A DNA stretch of 64,000 nucleotides from Paralithodes platypus (GCA_032716605.1 CM064580.1:37678573-37742572); one strand, 5' to 3'. Numbered from the stretch's first letter, positions 23,087-35,242 are shown. Made by a program: numbers and translations. Notes: generated from the sequence alone by a model not told the origin.

Positions 23087-23089
<3 letters not shown>
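21642..23089 (-). mobile_element. CR1/L2-like LINE, copy CR1-D, 5'-truncated, poly(A) tail
   Basis: Minus-strand LINE ending in a poly(A) tract (poly-T 21642-21676 on the plus strand). The 5' truncation point is at about 23089, where the RT frame runs into a GA microsatellite. It has poly(A), unlike the octamer tail of CR1-A, so it is a different subfamily. Confidence 0.8.
21681..23089 (-). CDS. CR1/L2-like reverse transcriptase (partial, frame intact)
   Basis: About 470 uninterrupted codons of LINE RT. Motifs: VPSDWKDANITPIYKKG, NYRPISLTSIVGK, HGFRSNKSCLTNL, FLDFQKAFDKVPH, SGVPQGSVLGPVLFLIYIND and the active-site FADDTK (22479-22490). The C-terminal blocks are LESVQRRATKMI and YEERLKRLNLFSL. 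Everything upstream of EIAKPLTQLFN is microsatellite translated as Ser/Leu repeats and is not part of the protein. The endonuclease is missing, so it cannot be autonomous. Confidence 0.85.
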
Positions 23090-23129
<40 letters not shown>

Positions 23130-23212
23130 GAGTGAAAGTGAGTGAGTTAGAAAGATAATTGAGTGTGGAGGGGAGAGAGAGAGAGAGAGTGTGTGTGTGT
23201 GTGTGTGTGTTA
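23090..23212. repeat. (GA)n and (GT)n microsatellites
   Basis: GA tracts at about 23090-23124 and 23173-23188, then a GT tract at 23189-23210. Confidence 0.95.
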
Positions 23213-23274
23213 CTTGTGGACGGGAGAGAGGGTGAGTGAATTGGCGAAAGATATTTTGAATGTGGGTATTTTTG

Positions 23275-23370
23275 TTTAAGCTCGATGGAGGCTTAGGAAG
23301 GAAACTAAAAACACAAATAATAAAAAAGATAAATATATATAAGCCAATAAATACACCCATTCCGTCTTAA
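23275..23370 (+). mobile_element. TTAA-MITE fragment (right end only)
   Basis: AGCTCGATGGAGGCTTAGGA, the AAACTAAAAA and AAATAAATAC-like stretch, and CACCCATTCCGTC before TTAA (23367-23370) match the right end of the family. The left two thirds are absent. Confidence 0.55.
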
Positions 23371-24379
23371 TTATGTCAGCAGGTGTAATACGAGGTAGGG
23401 TCAAGGAGTGGCAGTAATTGGGAGGGAGGTTTACACTAGTCAGTTTCCGGTGTACGCCCAAGAACAATAGTGTCAGGTCATATTTAAATTGTATGGAATC
23501 TCTAGGGAAGTGTGATAGCCGAGCAGGAGGGTTGTTTTAGGTTTAATACTGGAAAAAAACTAACATAAGCAAAATACACAAAATATCACACATTAATCCA
23601 AATGATAAACGAAGGAATTGGTTATCAAAGTTGAAACACGCTCATTTCTTGAACAATATCTACAGTCGTGCTAATAATTGATGTCTCGGCACCAAGTATG
23701 TTTTGATCAATATTTGGTATCAGCAATATCTAAGCTTATTTTTTTCATATCGAGTAAAATATACTAACATGTTCCTACACTTACCCACCCTATTCAACAG
23801 CTGACAGACATTAATACAGCACAGAGCAAGCCAAACGTAATGACAGCTGGGACATATTTGCGCGACCGTACCCAGGATAATATTTTGTAACCTACTATGG
23901 TTACACATAGATACAATGAAATACTGAATAATTTAACTCATATAATAAGGAGTGTTACTTGGGATACTGAAAACTGTTATGCAGACTCGGAAAAGACACT
24001 GGGAAAATGAACATTTGTAATTGAATAATAATGTTTTTTACACCAACCAACTTCACATCTAAACTCAATTAATGAAATCAACAAATACATGTGGCACTCC
24101 GAGGGTTACTCTGAAAATTGTAACTGGAACAGAATAATTTACACTGAGGCACAAGACAATAAACACTGTTAACACTAATCTGATGACTAAGAAAGGGGAA
24201 TGAAAAGTTAAAGCAGGAACTCTGATAAATAAAAATAACAATGAAACTCATAATACACTAGAGAACAGAGGTACCGCACAGTACTGTGATTCTCAATTAA
24301 CGATAGCCGTGGTGGTGGTGGTTGCCGGAACAGATGGTGTGCGTGCTGTTACTCTGACTAAACGCTGACTGTGCATGTT
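23371..24379. other. gene-free stretch
   Basis: AT-rich with a GTGGTGGTGG run near 24308; no gene or element recognised. Confidence 0.6.
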
Positions 24380-24657
24380 GTAAAGGCAGCTAATTGGGTT
24401 GGGTATACTCTATATTTTCTTTTGGGTTGGGTATGTTAGAGAGACTATATTTTCCTTTGGGTTGAATATGTTAGAGACTTTATATTTTCTTTCGGGGTGG
24501 GTAGGTTAGACTTTATATTTTCCTTTGGGTTGGATACGTTAGATACTATATTTTCTTTCGGGGTGGGTAGGTTAGACTTTATATTTTCCTTTGGGTTGGA
24601 TACGTTAGATACTATATTTTCCTTTGGGTTGGGTAGGTTAGAGACTTTATATTTTGG
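24380..24657. repeat. degenerate tandem repeat (TTTGGGTTGG / TATATTTTC)
   Basis: Alternating TATATTTTCYTTYGGGKTGG and GTAGGTTAGA-type blocks, about 35-40 bp each, with a ~72-bp higher-order repetition at 24500-24620. Confidence 0.85.
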
Positions 24658-26485
<1,828 letters not shown>

Positions 26486-26717
26486 GAGGAAAGTGTCCTG
26501 GGCAGGTGATATCTATAGAAGACATGATCACAGATGAACAACAGAGGAAAGTGTCCTGGGCAGGTGATATCTATAGAAGACATGATCACAGATGAACAAC
26601 AGAGGAAAGTGTCCTGGGCAGGTGATATCTATAGAAGACATGATCACAGATGAACAACAGAGGAAAGTGTCCTGGGCAGGTGATATCTTTAGAAGACATG
26701 ATCACAGATGAACAACT
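26486..26717. repeat. 58-bp tandem repeat, 4 copies
   Basis: GAGGAAAGTGTCCTGGGCAG starts at 26486, 26544, 26602 and 26660, an exact 58-bp period. The copies are identical except for one A-to-T change in the last. Confidence 0.95.
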
Positions 26718-26875
26718 AGAACAACATAATGGGAACCTAGAGATGAGATCCGAAAGTTTGTTGAGATGGAATGGAACAAAGTAACATCTGACCGGTTAGA
26801 GTGGAAACGTTTGGAAGAGGCCTTTGTCCTGCAGTGGAATAACTCAAACTGCTGCCGATTATGATTACATTGATG
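26486..26875 (+). mobile_element. RTE-like LINE 3' end
   Basis: The segment after the tandem repeats reads TGGAAACGTTTGGAAGAGGC then CTTTGTCCTGCAGTGGA, typical of the last codons and 3' end of RTE/BovB-type LINEs. A four-fold 58-bp tandem repeat forms its upstream part. The coding region is otherwise lost. Assignment rests on motif resemblance only. Confidence 0.45.
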
Positions 26876-27226
26876 TGTTCATATTGACTCACAGACATGC
26901 AACTCAATTTGCACGGCATAATATTCTTAAATACCCTTTGTTATTCTTTAGACAAAATATATCTTTCAAGCTGGAGGTGCAGACTGTCCCACCACACCTT
27001 CTGATCGGCTTTACTCAGGTTGTATTGGTAAACAAAATGAAACCCCCATGGGCATATCTCACCCGGGACGGTCTTTATCTGGCTGCAGTAGAAACATAAC
27101 AAACATAAAAATACACGTAGATACACCATCATCTTATTCCGACATGATTGTCCTTTCGACAATACATATTCATATTTCTTAGTACTTGGAGAGTAATAGG
27201 GATAGAGGTACTACCGCCTCTGGTGA
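26876..27226. other. gene-free stretch
   Basis: No recognised feature. Confidence 0.55.
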
Positions 27227-27551
27227 TTAAGGGGAGATTTCCACCTGGAGGATTTTTTTCTGAATTCCTTTCTCCCTCATGTTTAGCCCCAATGCTGTTA
27301 AGATTTGGAGATAAGTTAGACGATCTTAAGAACTTTCGCCCAATTTCTGTCAATTTTAAGACCGTTCGTGCAATTTAGGTGTCGATTTTTTCCTGGCGAG
27401 CGATAGCGAGCCTGTAATTTAAGAGGAATCGGCCTTCGGCCGGGACATTTTTCTACCGAAAAATGTACAAATTTATTTTGAAAGTGGGTCTAGGGGGTGT
27501 AGTTTTTAGCTTGATAGAGGTCTAGGGAACAACCTAAATATCTCCCCTTAA
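27227..27551 (+). mobile_element. TTAA-MITE copy 4
   Basis: Perfect TTAA at both ends (27227-27230 and 27548-27551). The left terminus GGGGAGATTT mirrors the right terminus AAATATCTCCCC. Inside are TTTCTCCCTCATGTTTAGCC, the GGCGAGCGATAGCGAGCCTG core, the CGGCCTTCGGCCGG palindrome and GGTCTAGGG blocks. It is 317 bp between the TTAAs and codes for nothing. Confidence 0.85.
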
Positions 27552-28300
27552 GAGACTCACGGAATTACCTGGATTCCTCTTACTCTCATATGACTCTTGG
27601 TTGTTGGTTAACATCTGTCTGAAACACCTGGGGTATTAGGTCAGCCCAAGTAACACAACTTATATATTCAAGTAAATAGCACTTATATATACTTCCTATC
27701 GCTCCACTAAGACAAAGTGTCTTTACATTACGGTAGTGCTTATTAACTTTTTTTGTATCGTTCATGGTTTTCGACCGGGACTTTCGAGGGCACATGTTTG
27801 GTGATTGGGTGTACGAGGGAGCTGTGGGAGAGTTGTGTGTTTTAATTGGTTAGTTACCGTTAGTAGGTGAGTAGCCTAACCTGCCCTGAATGTTATAGAT
27901 GGATCATATAGTTTTCAAAATGGTTTGGATTTCTTGATTTATTCATTTATGTATTTATTATTTAATTTATTTGTTCATTTATTTATTATGATTATTATTA
28001 TTATTTTTATTTTTATTTATTTTTTATTTTATTTTTGTGGGGAAAGGGGGGGGGGGGGGTGTACACTGAAACACGTTTAGTATAATAATTTATGTAAGTA
28101 AATATAAATGTTCCAACAGTATTGTGTATCATGGTGTGACCTGGGAGTTTGGTTCGGGTATTGTGGGTGGTGATATTGTGGGAAAGTTTGTGAGAATTCC
28201 CAACATTAAATATTTTATTTCATACAATACTGTAAAATAAGGGTTTACTAGGAATGACGGACCGCTTTGGGCGCATGGATATTAAGTGAATAGAATGTGT
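27552..28300. other. gene-free stretch
   Basis: AT-rich with TTTAT-rich low complexity at 27930-28035 and a G-run at about 28045-28060. No gene recognised. Confidence 0.6.
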
Positions 28301-28447
28301 TATATATATATATATATAATTCTCCTACTCGACGAGATAGAGATCGGGGCGAGAGAACGCGAAAGCTGTCCCGAACACTGAGAATAGGAACTTTAAAATG
28401 TTGTTTCTGTTCGGGCTCTGTCTCTTGTCGGTCACCTCCGAACCTGA

Positions 28448-28496
<49 letters not shown>
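28301..28496. repeat. AT microsatellites flanking a short unique segment
   Basis: (AT)n at 28301-28318 and (TA)n at 28457-28496, the latter preceded by GTGTGTGT. The 28319-28450 segment between them is unassigned. Confidence 0.9.
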
Positions 28497-28499
<3 letters not shown>

Positions 28500-28870
28500 A
28501 GATTCTGAAGTAGCAAATCTAAGTAACTTTCCCACCATGGACTTATCTATGCCAAAAAATTCACTTGGATTGTAATTGTCGAGAATGATATCTTGGTAAA
28601 CAAGGATTGTACATCAAAACTCGCCATTACATAAGTACCTGGTAAGTCCAGGGAGAAATCCCTGGACTTACCAGGTACTTATGTAATGGCGAGTTTTGAT
28701 GTACAATCCTTGTTTACCAATGTCCCCTTGCTAGAAACAACAGATATCATTCTCGACAATTACGATCCAGGTGAATTTTGTTGGCATAGATAAGTCCATG
28801 GTGAAAAAGTTACTTAGATTTGCTTCTTCAGAATCTGTTTTTATGTTCAATAATAGGATGTATAACCAAG
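28497..28870. pseudogene. Penelope-like reverse-transcriptase fragment arranged as a palindrome
   Basis: The right arm (plus) encodes MASFDVQSLFTNVPLLET then TDIILDNYD, and after a frame break FVGIDKSMVKKLLRFASSES and VFMFNNRMYNQVDF. The FDV.SLFTNVP block is the hallmark palm motif of Penelope-like element RTs. The left arm (28497-28650, minus) is the same sequence inverted, meeting its partner at CCAGGGAGAAATCCCTGG (about 28645-28662). The left arm has lost about 23 bp after CTTGTTTACCA relative to the right. Only this RT piece is present; no GIY-YIG domain is seen. Confidence 0.7.
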
Positions 28871-29329
28871 TCGATTTTTTGTATATATATATATATATAC
28901 TGACGATTGTCTATGCTTTAACCAACTCTACCACGGCGTGATAAAGGATACTTCACCTTTTCCTATTTTCATTAGGTTGAAGGAAAATCCGACTTGGAGA
29001 ATGTATTTCAATTAATACACAAGTTGTAGGATCCATATTCCAGGATACCATACAGGGATTTTTACAAGTACCCTCACGCAATTCGGACCCAACCAAGCAC
29101 AAGAGTCGTGAATATTCAGTATATCTTACAAATATACATCTGACACTAAATATTTAGTTTTAGCGGGACTCGAACCACCGACAGTCAGGGTGATTGCCAT
29201 GCTTTAATCAACACTACCACGGAGGGATAAAGGATACTAAACCTTTTCCTATCTATATTAAGGGGAAGGTAGAATTGGTTGAAACATAGCCAATCGTCCT
29301 GACCCAAAAACTGTTATTCCATGCGGACT
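28871..29329. other. unassigned, with two related tRNA-like segments
   Basis: Similar stretches at 28905-28955 and 29195-29245 (TATGCTTTAACCAACTCTAC versus ATGCTTTAATCAACACTACC, then ...ATAAAGGATACT). The second, read on the minus strand 29245-29165, has an A-box-like TGGTAGTGTTGATTAAAGCA and a good B box GGTTCGAGTCCCG. It is probably a tRNA-derived SINE head or tRNA pseudogene. I cannot assign an anticodon. Confidence 0.4.
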
Positions 29330-31385
29330 CCCTGCCTAAGCAAACTCTGTTGTCTCTGCCTTTCCTCTAACGTCTTTCCTTCTTGCTGGAAGTTTGCTCT
29401 CATTCAACCTATCCTAAAATAGGGTAACTGTTGTAAACTCTCCAACTATTGTCTAACTGTTCTCATTTATTGCATCTCTCAAGCTTTTGAAACTATTCTG
29501 AATTCAAAGCATTTATCTTCCCATAATCAAGTTTCAGATTGCCAGTATGGTTTCCTTAAAGGCTGCTCTACGGTGATCTTCTTTCATATCTTACTAACTC
29601 TTGGTTATCCTCCTTTCGGGACTTCGGTGAGACCTTCTCTATTGCACTACACTTATATAGAATATAGAAAACCTTCGATAGAGTCTGGTACAAATCTCTA
29701 ATTTCTAATTTATCCTCCTTCAGTTTCTATCCATCCATTTGCGCCTTTATCTTTAATTTCCTTTCCGGCCGTTCCATAGCTGCAGTTATGGATGGCAACC
29801 ACTCACTTCCTCAACCTATCAACTCCGGTGTTCCTCAGGGCTCTGTCCTTTCTCCAGTTCTCTTTCATAATGATCTCCTCTAGTCCTATCCACTCATATA
29901 CTGATGACTCTACTTTAGAGAGTTGCTGGTGGTCCGCCATCGAGGCAAGTCATCCCGGTGCCCGGCAAATCTGCGGCTTTATTTAGGGGTCCCATCGGTC
30001 CCGGTGATTGTATGCCGCGGCAGTGGTTCAGCAGCCTCTCCCCCCGGCTTCATCCCCTTCCTTCATGCTGCCCTGCTCTGCCTTCGTCATCCTCTGATCA
30101 TCCGACTGTGCCAGCTTCACATTGTGCCATCTTTATGCCTTTCTGGTTGGTGATGACCGGTGCTTCCCTGGACCTGTGACAGGTGGCTTGCCCGCTAGGG
30201 GAACGCGGCACCCACGGTGGACGGCTCCGGTATCGGCAAAATCCTCTGCTTTCTTCAGGGTTCCTTTGTGGGCCCCACCTTCCCGTCGGTGCCAGGGACG
30301 CCTTCAGCTTTTGGGGTTCGTGTTGGTCTCGCCGTCCTCACCTCTTCACTTCACTGCGCGTCTTCTTCCTACCGGGTGCCATTGTTCATCACTTCAGCTT
30401 CCCTTCCATCTTCGTGTCCTGGGAGTGTTGTTGTCCTTCTGCAGCCCCTCCTGTGTCCCTGACGTTTGAGCCTCCTTACTGGGAGGCCGTTGCGGCTTTG
30501 AACGACACCGTGTCAGGGTTAATAGGGCTTGCCCTCACAGCCCTAAAATCAAGAATCAAGATCAAGACTCTACTTTACACTTTTCAACTAGTTTCCACAA
30601 CGACCCAGCATGCAATCTCTCCAAATCTCACGTGATGAGGCCATAGCACGCCTATCTTCTGATCTATCAACTAAATCCGATTGGGGCAGAGAAAATCTTG
30701 TCACTTTCAATTATTCCAAAACCAACTTTCTCCATCCTTATACCCATCACGATCTTCCACACGACCTCCCCTTATGCTTCAACAATATTTAAACCAACCC
30801 TTCATCTTCTCTCAGTATTTTTTATGTCTCTTTTTCTCCTGACCTTTTTTGGAAAGATCATATTACCACTCTTGCTAAAAACAGCTTCCCAGAGGTTAGG
30901 TGTGCTTCTCCGTGCGTTCTCACCCCGCACAGCTTCTTATTCTGTATAGGGGCACAGTACGCCCATGTATCCAGCATTCTTCACATGTGTTGGGAGATTC
31001 CACTCATACCGCACTCCTCGAAAGAGTAAAAAATATTTCGCCTCATCAACTCACTTCCTCTTGCTAGCTCCCTACAATCTCTTTCTACACGCCGCAATGT
31101 TGCATCTATTTCACTCTTCTATCACTATTACAACAATCAGTGTTCTTCAGAGCTCTTTCAGTACATAGCCCCTCCCTTACGTCGAGTGGTAGGCACTCAC
31201 CTTTTAACACTATCCCACTCCTATTCTGTCCAGCTCTCCATCACAAGCATTATAAAAGTTTCTCAGTCTTTGTTCTACTCCACAAGTGAACTCTGGAACT
31301 CTGTCACTCAATCAATCTTCCTATGACTTAGATTGCTTTAAACTTTGTGTGTTCAGGCAGTTTGACTCTAACGTCCCTTGAATTT
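29330..31385 (+). pseudogene. Jockey-like LINE, decayed, with nested insertion
   Basis: Plus-strand remnants of a Jockey-type RT. Blocks resembling KFALIQPI, NYCPI/L, SDCQYGFLKGCST, IALDISKAFDRVW-type and SGVPQGSVLSPVL are recoverable from 29380-29905 across stops and frameshifts, and SYTDDSTL (29895-29917) corresponds to the RT active site. After the insert (29918-30565) coding similarity continues (DLSTKSDWGRENLVTFNYSK near 30660-30720). The C-terminal region follows at 30990-31380, homologous to 18380-18750. Nonfunctional. Confidence 0.7.
29918..30565 (+). mobile_element. GC-rich retroposon insert with 12-bp target duplications
   Basis: 648 bp inserted into the Jockey-like LINE, bounded by GACTCTACTTTA at 29906-29917 and 30566-30577. 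It is markedly GC-richer than its surroundings and ends in an A-rich tail (AATCAAGAATCAAGATCAA). Long target duplications plus an A-rich 3' tail indicate target-primed retrotransposition. It could be a SINE or the 5'-truncated end of an unidentified LINE. Overlapping ORFs reach about 150 codons with no motif I recognise. Confidence 0.75.
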
Positions 31386-31389
31386 TACT

Positions 31390-31390
<1 letters not shown>

Positions 31391-31458
<68 letters not shown>

Positions 31459-31487
31459 AAATATATATATAATATCATTGTATCTCG

Positions 31488-31526
<39 letters not shown>
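31391..31526. repeat. (GA)n and (AC)n microsatellites
   Basis: GA tract 31391-31456 and CA tract 31490-31526, separated by ACAAATATATATAT. Confidence 0.95.
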
Positions 31527-31527
<1 letters not shown>

Positions 31528-31848
31528 CTTTCTCCTCAGTCTACACACCATTACCACTTTTTTTTCCGACTTAACAAGCCTTTGTAGTTCAATACTAATT
31601 TGCATAATCAGTTTTGCATGTAGCGTATATTGATCATCGCTGGGCCTGCTATTTTTTTTTTTATTCCTGTTAACATTATTCCTTTCGATAAACTCAGGTG
31701 AACGTTTTACAGATCTCCAAAGGATTATTATTCGACAAGGTTATTATTGTGTTGGTGATAACGCAGGTGAATATCCAGTCTGGTATATTTGTGATTATGG
31801 ACAGTTTTTAGACAGAAGTATTTGTATTACTAACAAGATTCTATACTG
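31527..31848. other. gene-free stretch
   Basis: No recognised feature. Confidence 0.55.
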
Positions 31849-32222
31849 TTAAGGGGAGATGGTTCACTTTTTGGGCGATTTTTGCATGTATTCATTATTT
31901 TTCTAGTTTCCTCCCTAGACCTCCATCAAAATTAAAAAAAAAAAACATCCATTAGATCCCCCTTCTAGATTAATTTGTAAATTTTTCGGTAGAACAATGT
32001 ACCGGCCGAAGGCCGGTTCTTCCAACATTTCAGGCTCACTATCGTTCGCCAGGGAAAACATCGACACCTAAATTGCACGAAAGGTCTAAATATTGACGAA
32101 GAAATGGGGCGAAAGGTCTTAAAATCGACTAACTATTGGGGCAAACATCTTAACATCTGAAAACTAATGGGGCTAAACATGAGGGAGAAAGTGGTCCAGA
32201 AAACCGGCCCATCCCCCCTCAA
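31849..32222 (-). mobile_element. TTAA-MITE copy 5
   Basis: TTAA (31849-31852), GGGGAGATGGTTCACTTTTT, ... and CCGGCCCATCCCCCC followed by TCAA (a one-base change from TTAA, 32219-32222). It contains the inverted core GGCTCACTATCGTTCGCCAG and the CCGGCCGAAGGCCGG palindrome. 366 bp between the tetranucleotides; no coding capacity. Confidence 0.85.
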
Positions 32223-32599
32223 TGCAATACAAATAGTAGTGTTAGTGGAACTTGCATTTGTTGTTTGGAACCTCATCTGAGAGCATAATTATGAATTGTT
32301 AATAAATCTTTGTAATGATTATTTATAACATATATTCCTGTTAAAAGTGTTCTTTTTAATTATCTTGTTTTTGTGTTTTAAAGTTAGACAATGGGCGACT
32401 ATTAAAGTTATTACATAGTTTAGTGATGACAAAAGCAAGATTCAAACCAAACATGTTTGCTTATGAATAGTCTGCCGACTGTCAGAATTATTTTTGATTA
32501 CCCACAAACTATCAAATTATATATTTTGTAAATATATATGGTGTAGTAATGAAACGTCAGTATGAGTATTATTGATGCCTAATGATTCCTAGATTAAGA
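32223..32599. other. gene-free stretch
   Basis: AT-rich; nothing recognised. Confidence 0.55.
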
Positions 32600-33260
32600 A
32601 ACAAGTAATATAAATAACGTCTAAAAGAGTTTAATCGTTCTAGTTTAACAAAGTGCAGGCTAAGAGGCGACGTAATTCAAGTGTTTAAAACTATTAAGCC
32701 CCGGGATGGGCCGGTTTTCTGGACCACTTTCTCCCTCATGTTTAGCCTCATTAGTTTTCAGATGTTAAGATGTTTGCCCCATTAGTTAGTCGATTTTAAG
32801 ACCTTTCGCCCCATTTCTTCGTCAATATTTAGACCTTTCGTGCTACTTAGGTGTCTAGTTTTTCCCTGGCGAACGATAGTATACACCTGTAATGTTGTAA
32901 GAACCGGCCTTCGGCCGGGAAATTTTTCTACCAAAAAATGTACAAATTAATCTAGAAGGGGGATCTAATGGATGTTTTTGTTAATTTGATTGAGGTCTAG
33001 GGAGGAAACTAGAACAATAATGAATACATGCAAACATCGCCCAAAAAGTGAAACATCTCCCCTTAAAGGTATTGCCAATATGTATGTCAACAAATACTTC
33101 ACGATTGACAATAGAAAATACACCAGTAGTAATGCTTTTAAAATAATGTGAAGGCCTTTTCACTTACATGAGATATAATATCTTTTTTAATCGAGTTGTA
33201 AACGTATGGGATGGACTGCCTTTGAAAATATCATCCAAGTGTTAAAGGTCCAGATTTTCA
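32600..33260 (+). pseudogene. CR1-like LINE C-terminal fragment, interrupted by a TTAA-MITE
   Basis: Before the MITE the plus strand encodes KRLNRSSLTKCRLRGDVIQV then FKTIK. After it, GIANMYVNKYFTIDNRKYTS, a gap with a stop, and FNRVVNVWDGLP. These match consecutive parts of CR1-B (LRGDLIQVFKIIKGIDNM ... KYFTID ... FFNRVVNLWNGLP). Removing the MITE and one TTAA restores continuity at the Lys-Gly junction. Confidence 0.75.
32694..33066 (+). mobile_element. TTAA-MITE copy 6, inside a CR1-like frame
   Basis: TTAA at 32694-32697 and 33063-33066. The left terminus is GCCCCGGGATGGGCCGG and the right terminus AAACATCTCCCC. It contains TTTCTCCCTCATGTTTAGCC, GGCGAACGATAGTATACACC (a decayed core), CCGGCCTTCGGCCGGG and GGTCTAGGGAGG. 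365 bp between the TTAAs. Confidence 0.88.
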
Positions 33261-33584
33261 TAATTTAACTATACAAATATCTTAATCTTAACCTATGATT
33301 AAAGGATGACATTTCGTTCAGATTAGTAAGGGTAGATGGAAGTCAGAATTGAGATAATCTTTACCATTTTTTTCCCACAGATTTGTCCTAAAATGTATAA
33401 ACTCATCCAATAATAGCCACAATAAACTGTCAAAATGCAGCATAATCCTGGAAGGGTTAAGCAGGCGTCACACGAGCACCTGTATCTGATAATTTAAGGC
33501 AAAATTTAGTAGTCTATTTCGTCAGTATTTGGACAAGTTATTCGTGTATTAAGGTGCACTTTCTTGATTCTCAACCCTCACATT
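33261..33584. other. gene-free stretch
   Basis: Nothing recognised. Confidence 0.5.
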
Positions 33585-33965
33585 TTAAGGGGGAAGGGTT
33601 TGTTTTTTGGTTGAATTATATATCTATATATTTGATTATTATTGTTTTATATTCTCCTCCCTAGACTTCCGTCAAGCTTATATAAAACATCCGCAAGATC
33701 CCCCTTCTGGATAAATTTTTATATTTTTCGGTAGAAAATGTCCCGGCCGAAGGACGTTTCCACTTACATTACAGGTTCGCTATTGATCGCCAGGAAAAAA
33801 TCGACACCTAAATAGCACGAATGGTCTAAATATTTACAAAGCAATAGGGTGAAAGGCTTTAATATCGCCAAACTCATGTACTGCTGAACGTCTACACATC
33901 TGAAAACTAATGGGGCTAAACATGAGGGTGAAGGGTGGCCAGAAAAAACAAACATCCCACATTAA
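33585..33965 (-). mobile_element. TTAA-MITE copy 7
   Basis: TTAA at 33585-33588 and 33962-33965. The left terminus is GGGGGAAGGGTTTG and the right terminus AAACATCCCACA. It contains the inverted core (TCGCTATTGATCGCCAGG) and CCCGGCCGAAGG. Its right end lies only 18 bp before the exon-like segment at 33984. Confidence 0.85.
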
Positions 33966-33983
33966 AATGAAAACATGTTTTAG

Positions 33984-34124
33984 GATCCAAATGTAAATAG
34001 CAGTGATCGAGTAACAGCCTTTCCTTTAGTATATTATGAAAATGATAAGTTGACTGAGCCTGATATCGGATACAAGCCCTTGTCTGATGATGGATTTACA
34101 GCTGCTGAACACGCTGATATTAAG
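33984..34124 (+). CDS. candidate host exon (hypothetical)
   Basis: 141 bp open for 47 codons in phase 0. It is preceded by an acceptor-like TGTTTTAG and followed by a donor-like AAG/GTATTA. The product begins DPNVNSSDRVTAFPL and ends AAEHADIK. Composition looks protein-like rather than low-complexity, and no mobile-element family is recognised in it. I do not recognise the protein and found no partner exon. A TTAA-MITE sits 18 bp upstream, so if real its branchpoint region has been altered by the insertion. A chance ORF or an unknown element remains possible. Confidence 0.3.
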
Positions 34125-34208
34125 GTATTATATAATATATACTATGCAGTGACATAATTATATAACATATAGGCTATAACAATACCTGTGCACATTATGT
34201 ATGTATGT

Positions 34209-34450
34209 TTTTTTTTTTTTTTTTTTTTAAGAGACAATGAACGGAGGAAGGAAAAACACAGATAAAACAAAAAGGTCCATGTGCCTAAAGGCATCCTCCA
34301 TTCATAAAATGTTTGTAACAACTGGATTTAAACATTTGTTGATTGTAAGTTTGTGGAAAGCAATTCGAGGGAAGTGAATTCCAAAGAGTAGTAGCTCTGG
34401 GGATAAATGAATTCTGATAAGCAGAAGTTCTGCATTGTGGAGGAGAAAGT
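34209..34450 (-). mobile_element. retroposon 3' end with poly(A) (minus)
   Basis: Poly-T at about 34208-34228 (an A tail on the minus strand) is preceded on the minus strand by an open, LINE-C-terminus-like stretch (residues such as SEFIYPQSYYSLEFTSLE) and ATGCCTTTAGGCACATGGACC. The family is not identified. Confidence 0.45.
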
Positions 34451-34460
34451 GTAAATTCAT

Positions 34461-34575
34461 GTAGTTATGTATGTATGTATGTATGTACAGTATGTATGTA
34501 TGTATGCATGTATGTATGTAGTTATGTATGCATGTATGTATGTATGTATGTATGCATGCATGCATGTATGTACAT
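34461..34575. repeat. (ATGT)n microsatellite
   Basis: TATG/TGCA tetranucleotide repeats with interruptions. Confidence 0.95.
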
Positions 34576-35192
34576 GCTCAGGCACAATACCCCATAGCTG
34601 GGGGTGGCCGACCCGAGACAGAGCCTGAACAGAAACAACATTGAAAGATCCAATTCTTAGGCCCCGGAACCACTTTCGCGTTTCCTTGACCCTTTCTCTG
34701 TCTCGTCCAGTAGGTTATTTTTGTCAATGGGAGGAGGATTCCTAGCCCCCGCCCCAATAGTAGAAAAGTAATATACTGCAGGAAAAGAGACAGACAGAAA
34801 CGCTAAGGTTGGGTAGAGGATGCCAAACCTCATTCTGGACAGGACCAGCCCTCACCCTATAATAATAATTTAACACCTAGATGAATTATTCAATAATGTC
34901 ACACATTTGGAGACATACAATTACAATATTATAACAAATATTACAAATTATAGTCCATAATACTAGACAAAAGTGTTGAAATTGGTACGCACAATAAATA
35001 TTGCATATTTTATCTATGTTAATTTTGTTCAGGCTACACATTTTATAATGCAAATGAAAACAGTGCAGTGTAGAATGAGGCTTACGCATACAATTTGGTA
35101 ATATGACCTATTATAGCATTCGTTTGCTTCTAAACTATAGATGACATAACATGAGACATATTATGAAGACTCCAACGTAATCTGTGCTATCA

Positions 35193-35195
<3 letters not shown>
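34576..35195. other. gene-free stretch
   Basis: A GC-richer part at 34580-34860 has CTGGGGGTGGCCGACCCGAG but no ORF or element I can name. Confidence 0.5.

Positions 35196-35237
<42 letters not shown>
35196..35237. repeat. (GT)n microsatellite
   Basis: Uninterrupted GT run. Confidence 0.95.

Positions 35238-35242
<5 letters not shown>

Noticed and set aside
22900..23360. Ser/Leu-rich N-terminal extension of the CR1-D RT
   Set aside because: The part upstream of about 23089 is a GA/GT microsatellite read in frame.
30122..30635. Overlapping 115-150-codon ORFs in the GC-rich insert
   Set aside because: High GC reduces stop frequency, so three frames are open at once; no domain recognised.
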